64,000 bases of DNA from Triglochin maritima (Eukaryota > Streptophyta > Magnoliopsida > Alismatales > Juncaginaceae), in contig OY821777.1 of the NCBI GenBank assembly GCA_963682175.1, forward strand, positions 14,342,001 to 14,406,000. Direction: 5' to 3'. Numbering within the stretch: position 1 is the stretch's first letter; each line of letters begins with the position of its first letter. Below are positions 55,417 to 64,000 of this stretch, one piece after another. The notes under the pieces were generated by a model. That model ran no database searches and was not told the DNA's origin. It was given only the letters and a program-made list of their open reading frames with translations. The position numbers and the translations under genes are program-made.

Positions 55417-56032
55417 GAGAAAACCTGAGCTTCCTTCGCGAGTAAATGCACACCCGACTATCAGACTTGTTTTCGATATTTCTATCTTTTATTATGTTGT
55501 TATTTTAATATGTCTAACCTCCCATTCTTAGGGAGCTAAACCTTATGTTTTTCATGTTTTGTTACCAAAATGTGAGCACACAATTCGAATGAACCTTTTA
55601 ACAAATCAATGGAACTAGTTATAAAAAAATCATCACCACTTCTGATATAAGATAGAAAATTTTGGTTTTATGTCACTGGAAAACAATGAAATTATTTTCT
55701 GTTTCCGTGTGACCACTACAACATCATATATTTGCATTTATGACATTAAAACCGTTGTAAAGGTCGCAAGAAAAATAATGATACAACAATGGTTAAAAAA
55801 TAATTTTATTATTTTCTAACGACACATAAACGATTTACCATGCAGGACAATCACAACGTTGCTTGAACAAACAAAACAACGTTGCTTGCTTGAAAGAACT
55901 TGAAAGTTGAAAGAAAGAAAGAAAGAAATGCAATTTTCCCCTTGAATGAGTATGACGAAGTAGCTGTCCGTCCCTCGAACGACAGTTGTCCTCCTCAGTC
56001 CTGACCCATTCCACTCCACCCGCTCAGATCTG
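55417..56032. other. Upstream region of the TPR/EF-hand gene
   Basis: Should contain the promoter and leader. A GAAA-rich patch (55912-55928) precedes the ATG by about 100 bases. No clear TATA box. Confidence 0.4.
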
Positions 56033-58441
56033 ATGCCCGGCGCCCCACCGCCGGCGCCGTCCCGCGCCGACAAGGTCCGGCGCATCTTCCACCGCTTTGA
56101 CGCCAACGCCGACGGCGGCCTCGATCGCGACGAGATGGCCGCCCTCGTCGTCTCCGTCAACCCCCGCGTCAAGTTCAGCTCCGACCAGATCAACGCCATC
56201 CTCGACGAGGTCTTCCGCACATACTCCGACTTCATCCACCCCGTCCACGGCCTCACCCTCCCTGGCCTCGTCCGCACCTACGACGACGGCGCCGGCGACG
56301 TCGACCGCGACTTCGCCGCCCTCTCCCTCGACGCTCCCCTATCCCCCTCCCTTCCCGACGTCCACCCCGACGAGTCAGCTTCCTCCTCCGTCACCGCCGC
56401 CGCCGAGCCCAAGCGGACCGCCGCGTGGCTCGCGTCCCCCAACCACGGGGTCGTCTACGAGGGCACGTGGAAGCTGGTGGATGACGTGGAGGTTCTGATC
56501 GGGAGGCTGAGGTCGAAGCAGATGACGAAGGAGGGGAAGGTCAGGCTCGGCGGGGATAACAGTAACAGCGCCGAGAGTTTCTCCGACGCCGGCTGGTCGA
56601 GGGAGCTCGGCCCGGCCGATCCTGCCGAGAAGCGAATTTTCTGGAACGAGGCCGGACCGGATTATGTTGCGTTCGAGAAGGATTTGGGTGTTTTGAGGGC
56701 CCGAGCCGATGCTTGTCGGCTTAGGGAGGAGGCGTTCGACGGGCACATTGCGCTTGGGAGGTCTTTGTATGAGCATCAGTTGTTTAGGGATTCTTTGGTT
56801 AGTTTTAAGCGGGCTTGCGAGCTTCAGCCGACGGACGTGCGTCCGCATTTTCGTGCCGGAAACACGCTCTACTCGATTGGAAACCATTCCGAGGCGAAGG
56901 AGGAGTTTTTGTTGGCATTGGAGGCTGCCGAGGCAAGTGGGAACCAGTGGGCTTACTTGCTGCCTCAGGTTCATGTGAATCTCGGGATCGCAATGGAAGC
57001 GGAGGGTTTGCTTCTTGGAGCCTGTGAGCATTATCGTGAGGCCGCAATTCTTTGCCCGACGCATTTCAGGGCACTGAAGTTCTTGGGATGTGCTTTGTTT
57101 GGCGTCGGAGAGTATCGGGCTGCAGAGAAGGCGTTGGAGGAGGCTGTGTTCATAAGGCCGGATTATGCTGATGCACATTGTGATCTCGGGTCGGCTCTGC
57201 ATGCCATGGCAGACGACGAGAGGGCGATTCAGGAGTTCCAGAAGGCAATTGATTTGAAACCGGGGCATGTGGATGCTCTTTACAATCTAGGAGGCTTGTT
57301 CATGGACATGAGGAGGTTCGCGAGGGCAGCGGACATGTACAATCGGGTCTTATCTGTGGCCCCTAACCACTGGAAGGCACAACTTAACAAGGCTGTGTCC
57401 CTTCTCGGAGCTGGAGAGACTGAGGATGCCAGGAAAGCCTTCAGGGATGCATTCAAAATGACCAAGAGAGTGGAGGTCTACGATGCAATTGCCCATCTCA
57501 AAATGTTGCAAAAGAAGCCACCAAAAGGAGGTGCCGAGGAGGAGTCTTATGTAGTTGTTGAGGCATCAAAGTTTAGGAGGGTTGGTCGGAAGACCATGGT
57601 TCGGCAGGAACTCTCAGATGCATTAGATATCAGAGCCTTCCAACGGGTAACGAGGTTGGGCCGTTGCGATGTGGATCTATTAAAGAAGGAGATGTCTGAG
57701 AATGAGGTTCCAATATCATATTCTGGTAATGGTGTTCCTGAAAAATCCATCAGGAAGGCAGCATTAGAGTTAATTGTTAGGAAAATGTTGCGCTCTCTGA
57801 AAGCAGAAACGTTTCAAGGAGCTGTGAAAGCGATCAATGAGAGGATACTTTCTATCTTGGATTCAACTGGCTCCAGTCGTGTGGATCTTGGCATGTTCTT
57901 TGCAATCCTAGCTCCTATTTGTTCTGGTCCCATAGAGAAAAGAAAGAGAACGGTTTTCGATGCTCTTTTGTGGCGGCCCAACAATGAAGGAGGATCACAG
58001 ATCAAAAGAACAGATGCACTGTCATATATTAAGTTGTTGAGGGCTGTTTATATCCCTTCCCAAGGCATTAGTGATATGATGGAAGTTCATGGTGAATCTG
58101 ATCCTTCTTTGGTGTCGTACTCAGAATTCCTTCAAATTTTTAATGATCCGGACTGGGGATTTGGTATCCTATCTACACTTGTGAAGCTTGAAGAAGGAGA
58201 TCGAGTACGACATGGTCGTCACGCCTGTTCTATATGTCGGTTTCCTATCATTGGGTCTAGATTTAAAGAGATAAAGTGCAATTTCAGCCTTTGCAATCAG
58301 TGTTACAGCGAAGGAAAGGTGCCTCCTTCTGTCAAGCGGGACGAGTACGTATTCAAGGAATATGGAACTGAAGCTGGAGCCATGAAAGATAAATGCATAT
58401 GTTTTAATTTACACTCTAAGACTCAGCAGAATGACTCGTAG
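56033..58441 (+). CDS. EF-hand/TPR protein of the At1g05150 family
   Basis: An uninterrupted 802-residue frame in one exon, as in Arabidopsis At1g05150/At2g32450. Residues 13-34 hold an EF-hand with loop D23-x-N25-x-D27-G28-G29-L30-D31-x-x-E34. About seven tetratricopeptide repeats run from residue 233 to 475 (AGNTLYSIGNHSEAKEEFLL, LGCALFGVGEYRAAEKALEE, LGSALHAMADDERAIQEFQK, LGGLFMDMRRFARAADMYNR). The C-terminal part ends with a ZZ-like zinc motif (residues about 727-766: CSICRFPIIGSRFKEIKCNF then CNQC). TPRs mediate protein contacts and the EF-hand suggests calcium control; no biochemical role is established that I know of. The first third is very GC-rich (Pro/Ala/Asp codons ending in C) and the rest is not, a 5' GC gradient known in plant genes. 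The gene looks intact. Confidence 0.93.
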   Translation: MPGAPPPAPSRADKVRRIFHRFDANADGGLDRDEMAALVVSVNPRVKFSSDQINAILDEVFRTYSDFIHPVHGLTLPGLVRTYDDGAGDVDRDFAALSLDAPLSPSLPDVHPDESASSSVTAAAEPKRTAAWLASPNHGVVYEGTWKLVDDVEVLIGRLRSKQMTKEGKVRLGGDNSNSAESFSDAGWSRELGPADPAEKRIFWNEAGPDYVAFEKDLGVLRARADACRLREEAFDGHIALGRSLYEHQLFRDSLVSFKRACELQPTDVRPHFRAGNTLYSIGNHSEAKEEFLLALEAAEASGNQWAYLLPQVHVNLGIAMEAEGLLLGACEHYREAAILCPTHFRALKFLGCALFGVGEYRAAEKALEEAVFIRPDYADAHCDLGSALHAMADDERAIQEFQKAIDLKPGHVDALYNLGGLFMDMRRFARAADMYNRVLSVAPNHWKAQLNKAVSLLGAGETEDARKAFRDAFKMTKRVEVYDAIAHLKMLQKKPPKGGAEEESYVVVEASKFRRVGRKTMVRQELSDALDIRAFQRVTRLGRCDVDLLKKEMSENEVPISYSGNGVPEKSIRKAALELIVRKMLRSLKAETFQGAVKAINERILSILDSTGSSRVDLGMFFAILAPICSGPIEKRKRTVFDALLWRPNNEGGSQIKRTDALSYIKLLRAVYIPSQGISDMMEVHGESDPSLVSYSEFLQIFNDPDWGFGILSTLVKLEEGDRVRHGRHACSICRFPIIGSRFKEIKCNFSLCNQCYSEGKVPPSVKRDEYVFKEYGTEAGAMKDKCICFNLHSKTQQNDS

Positions 58442-60612
58442 TAGATAATAAGAGTGACTGCAAGTGCCAGATTTTTTTAAATGCATTCACATAAGATTGT
58501 CTTCTATGAAACTAGCCATGAATGTGTAGTTCTTGCTCCTTTTGGACATCAACAATGTTCATTACAATAACATGTTTTTTTCTTCTTCTGTGTAATTAGG
58601 TTACTTGTGTCATTTTTCAATGAATGATTAAATATTGCTTACCATATCGAGTGACGAGTTGTATGGTCTACCGTAAAGTGATACATGTGAATTGCCATGC
58701 ACACAGCATTTTCAATATACACGTTTATTTGAGGATTGTTTTGCTGTTTTCTGCTTCCCCTGCATGTTCCCAAATTTAAGTTGTTAGGGAAAAAGAGACG
58801 AGTTTTTTTTGTGTGAACTGGAATATGAAGAGTAAAATAGGCGGTGTATATAGGTAGAAGATTGTCGTATAGAAGCTCCCAACATCACACAGTTCCAGAA
58901 TACCTCTTTAGTTATGTTTCCTAGGTACGAAAATACTTCAATTTGAACCACATTTAGCTGCAATGTCATGTTATTTCTTCGATAAAACATCTACATCATG
59001 TATATGAAGAAAGGGTGGTTATATTCCTCAAGGCATTGATTTGTTTGTGGACCATCAAATGTGGGTGAAATGGATGTAGTATAAGAACTAGGAAGCAAAA
59101 GGTTTTCAGGCATCACAAAACAATTGCAATCCGAAGATAGGGTGATTAACTTGCAAAAAAAGATAAAGTGATTAGGGGTGTTGACTCCAGTACCACTTGG
59201 GAAAACTGATTGTGCTTGAAATGATGACAAAATCCAAATGTGGGTTTGGTGAAACATGCTTAATCAGCAAGGTAGTCATAATGTACTCCTGTATTAACTT
59301 GTAAGTCATTTTACCATTGTTTAGCAGTTTTGAAGCTTCATCCTGAATGTGGAAATAGAGCAACAATCAAAACAGCTTGAATTAACATCCACGATACTTG
59401 TATATTGTCTGCCCATCTTGACTAACATGTAGCTTAGGTTCACCGTTCCATTGTTATCACTCACTATACAGCTTATCGTTAGATATACAGACGTACATTA
59501 AAAATTTCTAAAGAGGGGGGGGGGGGGGGGGGGTGGAGGATTAAGGTGATTGATCAACCAAAATTCACATGTTAGATAACATTCTCACATCTCTAAATAC
59601 AAAATGTGTGCAACACTCTATAATATAACTAAATTCACTACCAATTATCTAACTGTTTAGGTTTTGTTGAGATGCTAGACCAACCAAATTTCACATGGTA
59701 TCAGAGTCTGACATGCCTAACTATGGCTTGACACATCCACCTTTTGTTATACACGTGTAGACACGGAAGAAAATATTTGGTCACGCGTGTGTAAGGTAAT
59801 GTTAGAGAATAGTCTCATGTCGTCTAAATGAGACATTCTTCTGGGCTATAAGTTATAGAATTCATCTACTCGTTGTCACTTAGTTTTGAATTAGATACCC
59901 ACACTTCAATAAAGTTGATCATTAACGCTTCAAGTTCAACATTGTAAGCAATACCGGGACCGCAACTTACTTTCAAAGAGAGAATCTCATCTACGATAAT
60001 AAATATCAAAAGCATCAATCAACGACAATATTATATGTTTATTCCAATTGAGACAATCTTAGGAAAATTCAGTAACTTCTCCCATGAAAGGCACAATCTC
60101 TCATCCTCTACGCACGATGCAGGAAACTTTAAAAACCAAAGCCAACAGCCCATAGTTGCGGTGCAGTTCATCTGCTTCATAGATAATAGTTCAAGTTTAA
60201 ACTCCAACATGTTAAAACCTCAATGTGGGAACCTGATCTAGCAAGTTACATTTATCTTTCAGTTATCTACACATCTTTCATGTCTTTTAATACCAAATGT
60301 AGATGTCATCTTGCTTTCTCAAGGAAGGGAAAATTTACAATATTTTTTGTATTAATGCCATATACAATAAATTACAGTGTTTACTAGAACAACGTCGTCC
60401 ATAAATGTCGGTTAAGACATAACTTATGCACAATTTTTTACATTTACTATTACAGGATGTAACTATCAACAGGGCGCGAATCGGAGAACAGGCTACGATA
60501 TCACCAGGTAACAGAACCAAAATTTGACAAAATTGTACAATAAACAACTTGTACAAAGCTGTAACTGATATGCAAGAGGATATTATTACTCTACAACATC
60601 CTCTATACGACT
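58442..60612. other. Intergenic DNA between convergent TPR and kinesin genes
   Basis: Contains the 3' UTRs, a pure G19 run at 59515-59533, and a retroelement-derived segment (about 59540-59800) with TGGTATCAGAG at 59698-59708, a PBS-like motif, followed by CACGTGTAGACACGG. No exon seen. Confidence 0.45.
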
Positions 60613-63600
60613 CTACTTCCATTGCCTTCCCCCCTTTGGTGGAGTACTAGCCTGGCCAGTTACGTTTCTTCTTGGATCTGCAATTCCAAGCATAAGTTTG
60701 ATGTTAAAAAGAGCACTGTTTCATTGTTTCTTGAAAGCTTCCAGTTTCATTAATATCTAAGTTGCATCAATAATCACAAATTGATAGTAGTCCCAACAAT
60801 AATGAAACTCACAGTAGTACCAAAAACTATGCTGATCATGGTTAAGAAAACGAAAGTTATTCAGAGACTGATAAAAAAATACGTACTTAGTGATATCTTC
60901 AGAGGTTCTTTTAGCTTTGCTTGGGCTGTCATTGTAGATCCGACCTTCAGGGTTGGTGATCGAGGACCTTGAGATGGCAATCTAGGCCTGTAATGGTAGA
61001 TAAATTCAAAGAAATGAATAACTACATCCCATATCGAAAATTCACAATAACATGAACAAAAAATAGCAATACTTGTGCTTGTATTTAGATAAATAGACCA
61101 TTCTAAAGTTGAATTAAATATTTCATACATCCCATTCTCATGAAACCCCAAATCTTAGAACCCCAAAAGATGATAATACAGATAATAAAGAAGTAATCAT
61201 GCATTAAATTGTAATAAGCTACTGATCTACGAGATTTTACATACTTTTTTACGGTATAAAGAAATAATCATGTATTGAATATCGAGAAATTGGCGTACTT
61301 GTTGGACCTAGGACATAAAGATAAATTTATAATTGATAGGCACAACACAAATGGTTTCTGTATTTTCCCCCTATAATAATTGACTTCACTCGCTTTGTGA
61401 ATCCAGATACCAATCAAAGCACAAAACAAATAGGCAATAATTACTTGAGTTTATGTACTTACTTTGGGACTTCAGCTGTTCTATCAACTTCAGCAGAGTC
61501 ATCTCCACTGGAGGTGCTGCTAAACCTTTTGTCATACTCACCACCACTAGACATCTCCAGCTCACTTGTGTCCCCCGCAGGAGACTCTAACTGTTCTCTG
61601 TTCCTGGCATTAACTATTGACTGAGACCAAAACATAAAATAAAAATAGGCTCCAGTGGATATTTATCTAATATCAAAAGAAATTTGTTACCGAATCTTAC
61701 AGCTGTTTGCCTGGTTAAATCCTGGTCTCTTTGATCAGCTCCACTGAAAGAGCGGAGACTAGGAGAAGAAGATGAATGGCCCAAGGAGTTGCTTGTGTGT
61801 TCTTTGAGAACAACCAATTGCTCTATCTCCTCATCTTTCCTTGTAATTGCATCTTTAAGTGATGCAACCTAATTAGAGTGAACACGATACTAATAAGGCA
61901 ACATGATAGCGTACTATAAAAGGTGATATTAGTGATTAACTCATGATTCACTAGAACTGAGCTCAAAATCACCACAATCACAGAAAAATAGCTTTTAGAA
62001 TACTAAATTTTTTCGGTAAGTTGGTAAACACCTGTTCCATCAATTCCCTAACATCCTTGCCATCTTTGCTACTCCTTGCAGCACCCAGCTCAACGCCTGA
62101 AACTCTCTCTGCAAACTTAAGGGTACTCAAAGTCTGTCCGTAGGCAAATATACATACATTAAAGCCATCAAGAGCTGACCGAATCAAAGGCTGAGTATCC
62201 AAATACACATCCTCTGTCAAAGAAACAGATATTCAGTCTTTTCTGGCATAAAGAAGAATTCACTAAATAATATGCTACTCCAGGTTTAACTTAAAATGTG
62301 TTACTGATACTTTAGAGATACAGTTAGAGAATTTGACGTTACTTGATGATAGAATTAATGAAGGGATTATACTGTAAAGGTGAGAACCTTGAGAAGCATT
62401 TGGACCAAAGACCTTGTCAAAATTGAACATTCGATGGCCATCTTTCCCTTGTTTAAATGGATTTGCGACAAGTAGTTCTCCAGCTTCCCCAATAAACTCA
62501 ATGGTCGTCGATTTTTCGTTTTCTCCGGGAAGGAAGGGTCTAATTCGACAATATACTCTAATATTCCCTGAACAATACAAAGTTGAGATTAAATAAAATG
62601 ATAAATAATAGATTTGATCCTTAATAATGATATCAAGCCTCTTACCTTTTAATTCTTGTACCTCATTATGCAGTTTCCTGTTTTCTGCGAGAACCATATG
62701 GTAATTCTCTGCAGCAGCTCCTAGACTTCTAGACACCATACCTATACGAAGAACTGCTCTCAGTAGTTTCATCATGTGAATTGGATAATGAAATGACATC
62801 CAGATTGAGTGATCATACCCAATTTATTAAAATCTTTCACATATTCTTTCTGGATGTCTGCAACTTCCTTCTTTATGGAATCAGATGACAACCTCAAGTT
62901 CTGACGGATTCATATATCAGTTTTGATATCGTATCAGTGAGTAATGCACTTTGTGGGTATAACCATATAGGCGTAGAGCATAGAACATACCTGCAGAAGG
63001 TTTAGCTGAACTCCAACAAGGCTCCGGTAAATATTTTCCTTCATTTTCCAGTTGTGCAAATTCGATTCTAATGACTCCTCCAACTGTTTCATGTTTTTTC
63101 TTGATTCTGCTAAAAGGAAGTCTGTTCCAATTTTTCTTTCTTCCATTTCTTTTTTCTTTTCCTCCAACTCCTCCTTACTTTCTTTTAGCTTGGTATTCAA
63201 GTTCGTATATTGCTCTTCGAACGATTTACTCTTTAGTTCTATTTCCTCCTTAAGTTTTGCAATTGTGATATCAAAATGCAACTTTTCATTACCCAACTCC
63301 TCCTTTGCTTCTTTAGCTTTGGATTCCAGCTTTGTACATTGTTCTTCATGAAGCCTGTCTTTTAATTGTATTTCCTCCTTAAGTTTGGCAACCATGTTGT
63401 CACTAGCTTCTTTATCCTTAAGCAAAACCTCTTTGGCTTCTCTATCCTCAGCCTCTACTTGTAACAGATACCGGTTATGTGATTTGATTATCAATTCCTC
63501 CTCCCTAAGTTTTGCAACCATCATATCACTCTCTTCTTTCTCCTTTACTAATGCCTCTGTTGCTTCTTTGAATTTTGTTTTGAACCGCAGGTGAGGATGT

Positions 63601-63869
63601 TGCTCAAGTGATTTGTCCTTTTCTTCGAGTTCTTCCTTAAGTTTTGCCAACATGGAATCACTATTTTCCTTTTCCCTCATCAGTTCATCCTTCGATTTCT
63701 TGAATTTGGCTTCCAATCGCAGAAGATGCTCTTCTTGTAGCTTGTTTTTTATTTCTAATTCAGTTTTAAGCTTGGCCACCATAAGATCATTATCTTCCTT
63801 CTCCTTTATCAAACTAGCTAATTCATTATCCTCAAGCTTCTTTCTTTCTTGAAATTTTGGCTTCTCCGC
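60613..63869 (-). CDS. Kinesin-14 family protein lacking its motor catalytic core, 3' part
   Basis: Nine exons on the minus strand stay in one frame to the stop: 63869-62991, 62900-62819, 62741-62646, 62567-62388, 62213-62032, 61868-61701, 61620-61463, 60987-60887 and 60677-60613. Exon one shown is a long coiled coil. The next three lead through LAENRKLHNEVQELKGNIRV to the start of the motor (VYCRIRPFLPGENEKSTTIE, FNFDKVFGPNASQ). Exon 62213-62032 reads VYLDTQPLIRSALDGFNVCI then FAYGQT, and passes directly into LSTLKFAERVSGVELGAARS. All between, normally over 200 residues with the P-loop (GSGKT), switch I (SSRSH) and switch II (DLAGSER), is absent without losing frame. The tail (EEIEQLVVLKEH, SSSSPSLRSFSG) is normal for plant CH-domain kinesin-14s. 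The 5' part, where a calponin-homology domain would lie, is outside the window. It could bind partners or dimerise but not hydrolyse ATP. Confidence 0.88.
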
Positions 63870-64000
63870 CTGAGTATGAGCATAACGAAGCACATATCAA
63901 GCCAGCTTTCAGAATGAATGTTTCATAATACTTCTTATGACTACAGAAGAATAAGCTATAAATACTTTCAGTTAAACATCACTAGGAATTATATTTCCTA
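63870..64000 (-). other. Intron of the kinesin-14 gene
   Basis: Ends at the acceptor CATACTCAG (63870-63878 on the plus strand) before the coiled-coil exon. The upstream exons lie beyond the window. Confidence 0.6.

Noticed and set aside
56375..57268. 297-codon open frame opposite the TPR gene
   Set aside because: Shadow of the GC-rich plus-strand coding region; no family features.
61978..62220. Reading the missing kinesin motor as an unseen intron
   Set aside because: The sequence from GQT to LSTLKF is continuous coding DNA with no splice signal between, so the core is not hidden in an intron there.

Overview
The window looks like nuclear DNA of a flowering plant. Its genes have plant-type families and GT-AG introns, and lie among large amounts of transposon sequence. 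Recognisable families include plastid chorismate mutase, an EPF stomatal peptide, a phytocyanin-like arabinogalactan protein, an EF-hand/TPR protein of the At1g05150 type and a kinesin-14. I cannot name the species; the repeats (hAT elements, tRNA-derived SINEs, LTRs rich in one palindrome) are only broadly angiosperm-like. I found no rRNA, tRNA or organellar genes. All exon models come from reading splice signals and frames by eye.

Layout: 1-331, last three exons of an HI0933-like flavoprotein (+). 778-4429, a full-length hAT transposon with 8-bp duplications and a transposase broken by stops. About 4640-8916, a TRIP4/ASC-1-like gene (+) whose start region is lost next to a MITE. 9460-9632, a tRNA-derived SINE. 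10210-11043, an EPF1-like peptide gene (+). 11719-15516, a five-exon SpoU/TrmH 2'-O-methyltransferase (-). 15686-18330, a non-autonomous hAT, a ribose-5-phosphate isomerase pseudogene and a minisatellite. 18767-21935, a two-exon early-nodulin-like gene (+). 22000-31150, repeat-rich DNA with TCGATA motif arrays, LTR-like repeats and a 0.4-kb inverted repeat. 31160-31482, an orphan first exon (+). 33867-40711, a complete six-exon plastid-type chorismate mutase (-); its 5-kb first intron holds a hAT element with filler DNA, an LTR-like stretch and a hAT MITE. 44164-55416, nested LTR elements, including two solo LTRs with perfect 5-bp duplications and a compact LTR element. 56033-58441, a single-exon EF-hand/TPR/ZZ protein (+). 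60613-63869, the 3' part of a kinesin-14 (-) that lacks the catalytic core of its motor in frame.

The host genes are functionally unrelated (RNA modification, aromatic amino acids, stomatal patterning, cell wall, cytoskeleton), as is normal for a plant chromosome. What joins the window is its transposon history. Several insertions can be dated relative to each other, because host exons, LTRs and target-site duplications are still legible around them.

The best candidates for something new are: the in-frame 'motorless' kinesin-14; 20 exact copies of the palindrome CGGTCGACCG confined to LTR segments of two different families; a TCGATA array beside a possible transposon-encoded gene; the hAT copy carrying a duplicate of its own flank; and the long inverted repeat.
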